NCBI GenBank assembly: GCA_944320255.1
Contig: CALUGU010000019.1
Location: 1 to 36,050, forward strand
DNA length: 36,050 nt
Direction of reading: 5' to 3'
Source: an uncultured Prevotella sp.
GTDB lineage: Bacteria; Bacteroidota; Bacteroidia; Bacteroidales; Bacteroidaceae
Part shown: positions 7,550 to 15,012 of the stretch, in pieces
Layout: each line of letters begins with the position of its first letter
How positions within the stretch are numbered: the first letter of the stretch is position 1
Notes under the pieces: model-generated
Seen by the model: only the letters and a program-made list of their open reading frames with translations
Told to the model about the DNA's origin: nothing
Databases searched by the model: none
Position numbers and translations under genes: made by a program

Positions 7550-8380
7550 TTAAATAAAATCTTCTCCTTCTTCCACTCTTTCTATTAAAGCCTTTCTGTG
7601 ATAACCGTATTTTTTGAACTCGTTGATCCAAATAAGTCTCCTGCTACCATCCCCATACGGTTGAAGCCTAAAGTGGCCACTAACGACAAACTCATTATTA
7701 TTGCATACTTCAGTAAACCATTTACTATCAAAAGTAAAATAGCTTATCCCATCCTCAACAACTATTTCAGTCTTTTTCTTCAACTTAACTTCTTTCTTTT
7801 GAGTTGTTTTAACTTCTGCTATTTCTATTTCTGCCCATTGCCTAAGACAAAGGTAATCAAGCACCATATCAATATAATCTCTTAGATTGACTTCATGACA
7901 GTTGTCTAACATCTGGATAATCATACAATCTAATTGATGACCTTCCCCCTTTATTTTATCCTTTGGACTTGACACAATATAGAATGTCGGTATAGCCATA
8001 AAATGATTATTGCCATTTGGCAGATTATGGAATACCCATAAAGATAAAGCACCATTCTTTATGGAATATACGACAAAAGAACCCGGAACGAAATACGGAC
8101 TTTGCACAACTCCATTTTCACCGTCACATTCTGCTAATATATCCATATGAAATTGCGTGAATTTCATATATGATTTATCCATTGCAGTTATAAAACGCTT
8201 CGAAAGTACAGCTAAATTCTTGCAATTATTCCGCAATATATACAATTCGTTAATGGCTGCCTCACGGTCTTCATTCAACGCAATATTGAAATTTGAAAAG
8301 AATCTTTTGATACTTTGCGGATAATCACGATTGTCCAAACAATACAAGTATCTTAAAATTAAATTATCATTATACGACAT
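7550..8380 (-). CDS. Hypothetical protein with a mobile-element-type C-terminal motif
   Basis: A 276-residue protein, AT-rich, with no signal peptide or membrane helix. I cannot name the whole protein. The C-terminal 50 residues include VVSGHFRLQPYGDGSRRLIW followed by INEFKKYGYHRKA. This resembles a short motif (basic-H-x-R-x-QP-x-G...-I-x-x-F/H) seen at the ends of many phage and conjugative-element proteins of unknown function. A lysine-rich linker (KKEVKLKKKTE) at about 190-205 precedes it. Together with base composition this suggests a mobile origin. It is 73 bases downstream of the next gene and may share its transcript. Confidence 0.65.
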   Translation of the reverse strand: MSYNDNLILRYLYCLDNRDYPQSIKRFFSNFNIALNEDREAAINELYILRNNCKNLAVLSKRFITAMDKSYMKFTQFHMDILAECDGENGVVQSPYFVPGSFVVYSIKNGALSLWVFHNLPNGNNHFMAIPTFYIVSSPKDKIKGEGHQLDCMIIQMLDNCHEVNLRDYIDMVLDYLCLRQWAEIEIAEVKTTQKKEVKLKKKTEIVVEDGISYFTFDSKWFTEVCNNNEFVVSGHFRLQPYGDGSRRLIWINEFKKYGYHRKALIERVEEGEDFI

Positions 8381-8453
8381 AACACTTGATATTATTTAAC
8401 ATAATCTGTTTTAGCATAACTACAACAAGCGAATAAAACATTGTACAAACAAC

Positions 8454-9137
8454 TTATACAATATCTTTATTATAATCATCTGCACTGCCAATACAAGCCA
8501 GAATTATAATCACCAACAATGGCGTTCCAATCAAGCTCAATAAGACCCATAAAACGACGTTACGGTTACGTTTTTTTGCCATTACAGCAACAAGCACATA
8601 TAAGCCGACACTTATTCCTATTGCAATCAAACCTATTACAATGGCTAACAATATGTACATCCATTCATTACCTTGCTGATGATTAGCAACATCCAAATCT
8701 TCATCATATTCACCTAAAAATTTTGGCTCTGTTATATGTTCATTCGGATTTTGAGTATTATACTCCTTCAGTTCATATCTTATTTTAAATTTATGAGAAT
8801 TACCTGAAATAGCCTCTGACTTGTAATACGAATAATACCTGTCATGCTCATAAGCAGGTATGTCAACTTTCTTTGTTTTACCAGGAGCTATGTCAACATT
8901 GACAAAAAATTCCTCATAATCAAGCTGTTCGCCCGACATATTAAGATATGTGATAATGAACTTGACATTATGAATATCCGTTGTGGTATTATTTTTTAAA
9001 GCGATAGTTCCTTCTGAATCCGACCATCCCTGCTCATACGACACCATAGAAACCGCTTGGCTGTTTTTATCCGCAGCAAAAATTGTCAACGAAAGCAAAC
9101 ACCCAAAGAAACACATTATTATTCTCAATGTTTTCAT
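8454..9137 (-). CDS. Exported/anchored membrane protein with an FxLYD-like domain and two C-terminal TM helices
   Basis: The start is taken at the ATG at 9137 (227 residues), because this begins a good signal peptide (MKTLRIIMCFFGCLLSLTIF, cleaved near AA-DKN); an ATG 27 bases upstream is in frame but spoils it. Residues about 35-130 look like an Ig-like beta-sandwich (GTIALKNNTTTDIHNVKFII), reminiscent of FxLYD-type adhesion or sensor domains. Two membrane helices follow at about 160-185 and 195-215, and the protein ends in a short charged tail. I do not recognise a specific family. It is AT-rich like the next gene downstream. A Bacteroidota promoter box lies upstream. Confidence 0.7.
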   Translation of the reverse strand: MKTLRIIMCFFGCLLSLTIFAADKNSQAVSMVSYEQGWSDSEGTIALKNNTTTDIHNVKFIITYLNMSGEQLDYEEFFVNVDIAPGKTKKVDIPAYEHDRYYSYYKSEAISGNSHKFKIRYELKEYNTQNPNEHITEPKFLGEYDEDLDVANHQQGNEWMYILLAIVIGLIAIGISVGLYVLVAVMAKKRNRNVVLWVLLSLIGTPLLVIIILACIGSADDYNKDIV

Positions 9138-9191
9138 AAAACCAAATATTAGATTGTTCAACAATAAACAAACAGCTCATTTGTTCAACTG

Positions 9192-9199
9192 CAAATATA
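9192..9199 (-). promoter_or_regulatory. Bacteroidota-type -7 box for the 8454-9137 gene
   Basis: TATATTTG on the minus strand matches TAnnTTTG, about 55 bases before the chosen ATG. The corresponding -33 box is not clear. Confidence 0.45.
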
Positions 9200-9276
9200 C
9201 AACAAAGATTTTATATTTGCCAGATATTTATACACAAATACCATTTAAGATCACTCAACCAGCAAAATGATGCTGC

Positions 9277-9313
9277 AAGAAGCCACCTTTTGCGTCGCAA
9301 AAGGTGGCTTCTT
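9277..9313. terminator. Perfect 17-bp hairpin
   Basis: AAGAAGCCACCTTTTGC at 9277-9293 is perfectly inverted at 9297-9313 around a 3-base loop. No T run follows. A partial copy of the right arm (GGCGGCTTCTTGAAAAAA) is present at 9367-9384. It could be a terminator or part of the repeat-rich zone that follows. Confidence 0.55.
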
Positions 9314-9420
9314 GGCAGATGAAAGACGACATATTAGCAAATAAAATGTTATGTTTGAACCGTAGTGGCGGCTTCTTGAAAAAATCGTATAGAGATTAAT
9401 TGACAAGAAAATAACATCAC

Positions 9421-9473
9421 AATGTCACAAACGGGCAAACGCATTGATAGCCAGCGGATTAGGAAGTGACATT
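9421..9473 (+). repeat. Palindromic module A (TTGAKAGCCAGCG core)
   Basis: AATGTCAC at 9421-9428 and GTGACATT at 9466-9473 form an inverted pair around the core TTGATAGCCAGCG (9444-9456). Module B at 10105-10160 has the same design and the same core orientation, 681 bases away. Confidence 0.65.
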
Positions 9474-9489
9474 AACCGACGCCCAAACT

Positions 9490-9757
9490 TCACAAATGTC
9501 ACAAGAAAAGTTTCGCCTTGCCATACGTGGGTTCGGTATGGGGAGATTGAACCGAAAATATTACTTTATGCGGTCTGCGGGTAGCAGTTCATCGCCATAA
9601 TGGCAACTTTCAGTTCCACTGAATAATATTATTTTACCAAAAATAATGTATAGAAAAGAACGCCGCTCTTGTTGGGACTTGATTCTGAAGATTGTTCCAT
9701 TAAGACACAATCGTGTCTTTAGCCCTAAAAGTGGGTTCATCCGCAAATCTTTTGGAT
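9490..9757 (+). repeat. Structured element, left copy
   Basis: Ordered blocks on the plus strand: TCACAAATGTCAC (9490-9502), CGTGGGTTCGGTAT (9526-9539), a 21-base block at 9664-9684 (core TTGGGACTTGATT), a stem-loop AAGACAC/GTGTCTT (9702-9719), GCCCT (9722-9726) and CGCAAATCTTTTGGAT (9742-9757). Each block recurs in the same order, inverted, in the right copy at 9882-10090. No coding potential is apparent. Confidence 0.75.
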
Positions 9758-9881
9758 AAGATATGATTACAAACGAAATATCGTTATCAGGTTTTCATCA
9801 ATGTCCGCGATTTTCAGAGTAATTTTGCGTCTCTACATTGTTGGTGTCTACAGATGTTCATTAGCTTTTCCTTTAAATATC

Positions 9882-10090
9882 ATCCAAAAGATTTGCGATG
9901 AGCCTAAAAAGGGCGTATAAATACCTGTATGTCAGCGTAATACGTTTCCACGAAACGTGCGGACATGATAAATCAAGTCCCCACAAGAGCGATATTATTA
10001 ATTTTAATACAAGAGTATGCCTGCTGCTTTAAGCCGCACTGCCTTATACCGAACCCACGACGTTAACAAACACTTGGGTGACATTAGTGA
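9882..10090 (-). repeat. Structured element, right copy (inverted)
   Basis: On the minus strand: TCACTAATGTCAC (10090-10078), CGTGGGTTCGGTAT (10059-10046), the 21-base block at 9991-9971 (20 of 21 identical to the left copy), a stem-loop ACGTTTC/GAAACGT (9958-9942), GCCCT, and CGCAAATCTTTTGGAT (9897-9882). The stem-loop is kept but its bases differ from the left copy. Spacer lengths differ, so this is two homologous elements rather than one simple palindrome. Confidence 0.75.
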
Positions 10091-10104
10091 ATGTTAGCCG
10101 CAAA

Positions 10105-10160
10105 CAATATCACACCTTAACCTGTTGAGAGCCAGCGCATAACGGCAAGATGTGATATTG
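10105..10160 (+). repeat. Palindromic module B (TTGAKAGCCAGCG core)
   Basis: CAATATCACA at 10105-10114 and TGTGATATTG at 10151-10160 form a perfect inverted pair around TTGAGAGCCAGCG (10125-10137), in direct orientation to module A. It begins 19 bases past the VirE stop codon. Confidence 0.65.
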
Positions 10161-10178
10161 TGACAATATAAAACGATG

Positions 10179-12284
10179 TCATATCACGTCGCAAGTTTCT
10201 AATATGTAGCACGTTCCCCTGCGGGTGTGCCGCCCTTCAAAGCCTAAAGACACAAGCGTACGCCCCACGATTCTTGCCGTCAACTTAGACGGCGGCAGCT
10301 TAGGATACTCACGGCGCACTGCGGCGGCGATGTCTGATGCCGTAAGCTCCTGCGCCGACGTGGGGTCAGATGGCTGGCGGAACATTGTCTGCAGGATGTC
10401 GTCGAGGTCGGTAAGGCGGACGTAAGGGCGGTTGGCCTCAATGAGGCTTCGCGTGGCGTCGTCGTCAAGATACCAAGGCGCGCCGTTGCGTATTTCGTTG
10501 ACGAGCTGGGCGTAGAGCTGCGGATAGTCAACGGGCGAAGTGAAGTCGATGCGGCCGGTGACGGCGGCGCAGACGAAGCGGCGGCTGCCCGTGGGGTCGG
10601 TCAGCGGGTGTGGATTGTTGGTCGTGGCGATGAAGCTGGCGTAGCGGCGTTCCGTTGAGAACGTGCTGCGGTAAGCCTTCATGGCGGTGACTTCGCCCTT
10701 GGATATGATATACTTCATAAGCGGTTGGCGGCTGTCAGAGTAGCGGTCGAACTCGTCGATGTTTATCAGGGCGAAGGCCGAAAGGCCTTGCATTAGGGTG
10801 TTGTCGTTGCGGAAGTCAATGCGGTCGTTGTAATAGGGGCGCAGTGGTTCGGGCAGAATGATTTTCGTAAACGACGACTTGCCGCAGCCCTGTTCGCCTA
10901 TGAGCAGCGGCACGAGCGAGTTGCCGTGCTGACGGTCAAGCCCCATCCAGTGGGCCACCATCGAGCGCATCCACACGGCGAACAGCTGCGTCCACTGCGG
11001 TGCAGATGTGGGCACACGGGCGGCGAAGGCCGAGAGGCGGTCGCTCCCGTCCCAGCGTGGCAGCGAGGCGAGATAGTCGGCTATGGGGTTGAACGTGTCA
11101 ACAAGCGCGGAGTTGACACGCTCCTTTATGTCGCGCGCCCATACGCGGATGCCATCACGCTGCGCCATCACGGCCATGGCGTTGACAACCTCCTGGGTGA
11201 CGGGGCGGAAGTCGGTGTCATACGCGCCGATGGGTTTGTATTCGGTAACGCCCGTAAGCTCGTTGCGGCGCAGGCAGAAGTGCGTGCGGAAGAAGTGGTC
11301 GGTCTTCATCGCCGTCAGCGCCGGGGCGGGCACGTATGCCGTAGGGTTTGTACGCGCCGCACGCACGGCGTATGCCTGATTGAATAGCAAGACGACGAGG
11401 TCGCGGTCACGGTTGATTTCGGCTATCGTCAGCGCACGGTCTACGCACGGCTGCATAGGCAGTCCCGAACGGCGGCAGCGGCGGGCAAGCGCGGTTATGG
11501 CCTGCTCGGCGAAGCACGGGTCGGAGGTGTCAAGCCCCATATCGAGCACGCTGTCCCAGCATGAATAGAAAATGTAGCGGCAGGCCTCGAAGGGCGTCTT
11601 GCCCGGCAGGGGTGAACCGCCCGCAGCGGGTTCGCCGCCACCGTTGCCGAACACCGCCGTGCGCCGTTCAACGTCAACGGTAAAGACTACTGCGCCGGGA
11701 TTGTAAGCAGCGTCGCCGTCAACGCTCATCAGGCACATAGAGTCGTCTGCAGGCGTCTGCAAGGGTATGGCGACGCCGAGTTGCGACGAATATACGTAAT
11801 GCAGGCGGCGGTAGCCTTCGCCCATCATACGGCGGTAGGCCTCGTCGTCGGCCGGCACCGCACCGCCGGGCAGGGCTACGCGGCACACTATCTCGACCGA
11901 ACGGCCATTGGCCCCGACAAAGGCGAGGAGCGTGTAAGGGCAGAGCGAAGCCGAACGGCGCAAGCGGGAGGCGGCGGCATAATCGGCCAGACCGTCAATC
12001 TCAACCAGCAGCAAGGCGTTGCGGCGCACTAAGCGACGCTGCCCGCTGCGCCGCCTGAACTCGGAGGCGAAGCACAGGCGCGGGATGGCATACGGCGCAG
12101 TGCGCACGGAGCGGTTGACGGTCTCGCCGTTGTGGTCGGTGTAGAGCATGGAGGGCGACGCGCAACGATAATCGGACATTGCGCCTGAACAGCGGCCACG
12201 GCGTATCGCCGCAGCCAAATTTTCCACTGCGAGGAGGGTGATGTGCTCACCGTCATGGCAATTCTTGAATACGGATACTTTCAT
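10179..12284 (-). CDS. BT4734/VirE family primase-helicase-like protein
   Basis: A 701-residue protein with the architecture common in Bacteroidota. The N-terminal BT4734-like region (about 60-215) resembles archaeo-eukaryotic primases, with LLLVEIDGLADY at 91-102 as the likely acidic catalytic strand. A VirE-type P-loop ATPase follows (about 390-580), with Walker A GEQGCGKSS (463-471), Walker B INIDEFD (507-513) and a sensor-like ATTNNPHPLTDPTGSRRF (553-570). The C-terminal region (about 595-700, with WYLDDDATRSLIEANR) looks like DUF3874. Such proteins are thought to be replication or maintenance proteins of mobile elements; their role is not proven. It is GC-rich, unlike the AT-rich genes beyond 9.1 kb. 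No integrase or capsid gene is nearby, so it is either a solitary remnant or a satellite-type replicator acting on the adjacent repeat zone. Confidence 0.85.
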   Translation of the reverse strand: MKVSVFKNCHDGEHITLLAVENLAAAIRRGRCSGAMSDYRCASPSMLYTDHNGETVNRSVRTAPYAIPRLCFASEFRRRSGQRRLVRRNALLLVEIDGLADYAAASRLRRSASLCPYTLLAFVGANGRSVEIVCRVALPGGAVPADDEAYRRMMGEGYRRLHYVYSSQLGVAIPLQTPADDSMCLMSVDGDAAYNPGAVVFTVDVERRTAVFGNGGGEPAAGGSPLPGKTPFEACRYIFYSCWDSVLDMGLDTSDPCFAEQAITALARRCRRSGLPMQPCVDRALTIAEINRDRDLVVLLFNQAYAVRAARTNPTAYVPAPALTAMKTDHFFRTHFCLRRNELTGVTEYKPIGAYDTDFRPVTQEVVNAMAVMAQRDGIRVWARDIKERVNSALVDTFNPIADYLASLPRWDGSDRLSAFAARVPTSAPQWTQLFAVWMRSMVAHWMGLDRQHGNSLVPLLIGEQGCGKSSFTKIILPEPLRPYYNDRIDFRNDNTLMQGLSAFALINIDEFDRYSDSRQPLMKYIISKGEVTAMKAYRSTFSTERRYASFIATTNNPHPLTDPTGSRRFVCAAVTGRIDFTSPVDYPQLYAQLVNEIRNGAPWYLDDDATRSLIEANRPYVRLTDLDDILQTMFRQPSDPTSAQELTASDIAAAVRREYPKLPPSKLTARIVGRTLVSLGFEGRHTRRGTCYILETCDVI

Positions 12285-12379
12285 GTCTTTCGGTTGTTTT
12301 TATAATTAGGAATAAAGGAGTAAGGTGTAAAGGAGAAAGTAATGAATGCCTCTCCCCTGCCCTAATCCTTTTAAAACCG

Positions 12380-12387
12380 CAAAAATA
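12380..12387 (-). promoter_or_regulatory. Bacteroidota-type -7 box for the VirE gene
   Basis: TATTTTTG on the minus strand fits TAnnTTTG and lies 95 bases before the VirE ATG. The intervening leader contains purine-rich GGAGTAA-type units at 12308-12345 and a pyrimidine block at 12346-12370 that can partly pair with them. Confidence 0.4.
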
Positions 12388-12483
12388 CGGTAAACGGAAA
12401 AGACACGGAAAGATGAATGCTATATAATTAAAGAGTAAAGAAGGAGTAAGGAGAGAAGGAGTAAAGGAGAAGAATATCCATAT

Positions 12484-12645
12484 TATGGAGTTAGCAGGAG
12501 TTAACGGGAGTTAGGCTCGTTTCACTCGCCGGAGTTAACAGACAATACCATATCTTACTACAACGTGGCATTTGCCTGTTAACCCTGGTGAGAGAAACAA
12601 GCCTAATTCCGATGCGAAACGTCTAACTCTTATTTACTCCATTTC
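12484..12645. repeat. Long imperfect palindrome between glmM and the VirE gene
   Basis: Arms of 39 bases at 12507-12545 and 12572-12610 match at about four fifths of positions (for example GGAGTTAGGCTCGTTTC against GGAATTAGGCTTGTTTC in the complement). The pairing extends outward through 12484-12506 and 12611-12640 with units of the GGAGTTA kind. Further GGAGTAA units lie at 12424-12475. It may end the glmM transcript. Confidence 0.7.
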
Positions 12646-12666
12646 AATATGCTGTCGAGCACCTTT

Positions 12667-14052
12667 TTACATAAAGGTCTTAACCACGTCCATGATTTGC
12701 TTGCCCAAAGCGTCGGCGGCCTCCATTGTGGCGGCCTCGCTGTAAACGCGGATGATGGGTTCGGTGTTCGACTTGCGCAGGTGCACCCACTTGTCGGGGA
12801 AGTCGATTTTCACGCCGTCGATGTCGTTCACTTGCTGGTCGGCATACATCTGCTTCACCTTGGCGAGGATGGCGTCGATGTCGGTCGTCGGCGTAAGGTC
12901 TATGCGGTTTTTTGCAATATAATAATCAGGGAACGTGGCACGCAGTTCGCTAACCTTGCACCCCTTCTGCGCCAGCGACGAGAGGAACAGGGCTATGCCC
13001 ACGAGGGCGTCGCGCCCGTAATGGCTTTCGGGGTAAATCACGCCGCCATTGCCTTCGCCGCCGATTACCGCGCCGACCTCTTTCATCTTCGTGGTGACGT
13101 TCACCTCGCCTACGGCCGACGCCGTGTAACGGCCTCCGTGACGCTCGGTGACGTCGCGCAGGGCGCGAGTGCTGCTGAGGTTGCTTACGGTGTTGCCGGG
13201 AGTGTGGCTGAGCACATAGTCGGCAACCGACACAAGCGTGTATTCCTCACCGAACATACGTCCGTCTTCGCAGATGAACGCCAAGCGGTCAACGTCAGGG
13301 TCTACAACTATGCCAAGGTCGAAGCCGCCGCCACGCATACGCTCCATTATGCCGCCGAGGTTCTTTTCAAGCGGTTCGGGATTGTGGGCGAAATCGCCGT
13401 CGGGCGTGCCGTTAAGTATCTCGTATTCTACGCCAAGTTCTTTCAGCAGTTCTGGCAAAATTATGCCGCCGACGCTGTTTATCGTGTCAACGCACACCCG
13501 GAAATGCGCCTTGCGGACGGCCTTAACGTCAACGAGCTTCAGGCCCAAGACAGCCTCTATGTGCTTGCGGTTGAATGTGTCGTCGTACATATAATGCCCA
13601 AGGCTGTCAACATCGGCATAAACAAAGTCTTCACTGTCGGCCAAGGCAAGCACCTCGTTGCCGTCGGCCTTGCTCAAGAACTCGCCTTCACTGTTGAGCA
13701 GCTTCAGCGCGTTCCACTGGCGCGGGTTGTGGCTTGCGGTGATTATAATGCCGCCGTCGGCTTCCGCCATACGCACGGCAAGTTCCGTAGTAGGGGTTGT
13801 GGCAAAGCCTATGTCGATAACGTCGAAGCCTGCGCCCAAAAGCGTGCCGCAAACAACACAGCGCACCATGTCGCCGGATATGCGGGCGTCACGGCCTACG
13901 ACAATCTTACCGACGCACGCCGCGCCGCGGCTTTTGCGGATGAACATGGCGTAAGCCGTAGTAAATTTCACTATGTCAAGCGGATTGAGCGTGTCGCCCG
14001 TATGTCCGCCAATCGTTCCACGAATACCTGATATTGATTTGATTAAAGTCAT
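12667..14052 (-). CDS. glmM: Phosphoglucosamine/phosphomannomutase family enzyme
   Basis: A 461-residue alpha-D-phosphohexomutase with all four family loops: the phosphoserine loop TASHNP (Ser107), the metal loop DPDVDR (251-256), the sugar-specificity loop GEGNGG (332-337) and the phosphate loop RKSNTEPIIR (426-435). GEGNGG together with SNTEP favours GlmM (glucosamine-6-P to glucosamine-1-P, feeding UDP-GlcNAc for peptidoglycan and LPS) over ManB, but Bacteroidota carry several paralogues, so specificity is not certain. It follows a DUF4827 lipoprotein gene on the same strand with a 101-base spacer that contains a near-perfect inverted repeat. A large open frame antisense to this gene is an artefact of codon bias. 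Confidence 0.9.
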   Translation of the reverse strand: MTLIKSISGIRGTIGGHTGDTLNPLDIVKFTTAYAMFIRKSRGAACVGKIVVGRDARISGDMVRCVVCGTLLGAGFDVIDIGFATTPTTELAVRMAEADGGIIITASHNPRQWNALKLLNSEGEFLSKADGNEVLALADSEDFVYADVDSLGHYMYDDTFNRKHIEAVLGLKLVDVKAVRKAHFRVCVDTINSVGGIILPELLKELGVEYEILNGTPDGDFAHNPEPLEKNLGGIMERMRGGGFDLGIVVDPDVDRLAFICEDGRMFGEEYTLVSVADYVLSHTPGNTVSNLSSTRALRDVTERHGGRYTASAVGEVNVTTKMKEVGAVIGGEGNGGVIYPESHYGRDALVGIALFLSSLAQKGCKVSELRATFPDYYIAKNRIDLTPTTDIDAILAKVKQMYADQQVNDIDGVKIDFPDKWVHLRKSNTEPIIRVYSEAATMEAADALGKQIMDVVKTFM

Positions 14053-14074
14053 AAAGCATATAAATTAAGAATTA

Positions 14075-14144
14075 AGAATTAAGAATTAAGAATTAAGAAA
14101 ACACGCAACGAGGCTGGTTTTCTTAATTCTTAACTCTTAATTCT
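14075..14144. repeat. Near-perfect 28-bp inverted repeat of AATTAAG units before glmM
   Basis: Arms at 14075-14102 and 14117-14144 match at 27 of 28 positions around a 14-base loop. The arm nearer glmM is four tandem AATTAAG units. The single difference becomes a G-U pair in minus-strand RNA, which is the strand transcribed here. The repeat run ends about 11 bases before the glmM ATG (14052). Confidence 0.85.
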
Positions 14145-14153
14145 CAACTTATT

Positions 14154-14789
14154 TCACCTTCCTTTTTCGTATGTTATCGAATAATAACACGGATAAACGC
14201 CCGACGAAGCATATTGATGCCCCTGCGTGCTCGGCACAATCAGGCGCACTTTGGCAATGGCGTCGTCAGCCGTATGCCTGCTCAAATTGATGTAGCTCAA
14301 CGGCACCAACCAGCCCGACGGCACCGACGCACTGCCGTAAAACGTGTACATAAGGCTCGACGAGGTGTCAAACGACGCGCTGAAAGTGCCGTTGGTGTTC
14401 GTAACGTTCATCTTTTCAGGGATTGACGCGAACGCCAGCACCTCGTTGGTGAGCTGTATCGAGTCGGTAAGCAGGTTGCGCTCCGTGAAGCGGCAGAGCA
14501 CGGTCGTGGTCTCGCCGCTCTTTATTGGAGAGCCGTCGCCTTTCCTTACAATCTGCATATATACACCGGTATTCTGCATCAACACGAACTCGTTGTCGTC
14601 CAAATTCGTGGTATAATTCTGCTCCCTGAACTGTGTCTCGTTGATTACGGTTATTGACGAATCACGCAAAAACTGGCTTATGGCCGAGTTCTCACGGTCT
14701 CTCTGTTCGGCGTAAGTCTCCGTGTCGTCGCAGCTTGACACGCCGACAACGCACACCAACGCCGCAAGGGCGAATAATATCTTCTTCAT
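14154..14789 (-). CDS. DUF4827 family lipoprotein
   Basis: A 211-residue lipoprotein: signal peptide with lipobox VSSC and lipidated Cys20, followed by an acidic CDDTE stretch of the sort used in Bacteroidota as a surface-export signal (inference). The rest fits the DUF4827 family: a helical start (AEQRDRENSAISQFLRDSSI), then an FKBP-like beta-rich region with GETTTVLCRFTERN at about 92-105 and SGWLVPLSYINL at about 157-168. The fold suggests relation to peptidyl-prolyl isomerases, but catalytic residues are not evident. It lies upstream of glmM on the same strand. Confidence 0.85.
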   Translation of the reverse strand: MKKILFALAALVCVVGVSSCDDTETYAEQRDRENSAISQFLRDSSITVINETQFREQNYTTNLDDNEFVLMQNTGVYMQIVRKGDGSPIKSGETTTVLCRFTERNLLTDSIQLTNEVLAFASIPEKMNVTNTNGTFSASFDTSSSLMYTFYGSASVPSGWLVPLSYINLSRHTADDAIAKVRLIVPSTQGHQYASSGVYPCYYSITYEKGR

Positions 14790-14821
14790 TTACAAAATGT
14801 GATATATTAAAACAACGGCGA

Positions 14822-14829
14822 CAAAATTA
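14822..14829 (-). promoter_or_regulatory. Bacteroidota-type -7 box for the DUF4827 gene
   Basis: TAATTTTG on the minus strand fits TAnnTTTG, about 33 bases before the ATG. Confidence 0.45.
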
Positions 14830-14973
14830 CAAAAAATGCTGTAATTATCAGCCCGCCGCTTCCCTGAATTATGCTTTTTTATAAATATGACACCGCAAAA
14901 CAATGCACCGGCACCACTCGTCCACACATACGGCCAAAACATCCCCGCATTTGTCCGAACTATAAAAAGTAAA

Positions 14974-15006
14974 AAGGCAACTTACTGACATCCAGTAAAT
15001 TGCCTT
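14974..15006 (-). terminator. Intrinsic terminator of the tRNA-Met gene
   Basis: Arms 14974-14987 and 14993-15006 pair (AAGGCAA and TTACTG segments with one mismatch) and on the minus strand are followed by TTTTTACTTTTT. It starts 7 bases after the tRNA 3' end. Confidence 0.85.
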
Positions 15007-15012
15007 GAATAG

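Noticed and set aside
9561..9746. Short open frame inside the left structured element
   Set aside because: It crosses the conserved non-coding blocks and has no counterpart in the right copy, so it is not supported as a gene.
9421..10160. CRISPR array
   Set aside because: The repeats are two inverted elements and two modules, not regularly spaced direct repeats with unique spacers, and no cas genes are present.
12649..14031. A 460-codon open frame on the plus strand antisense to glmM
   Set aside because: glmM on the minus strand has every family motif. The antisense frame has no recognisable domain and arises from codon bias that avoids stop complements.
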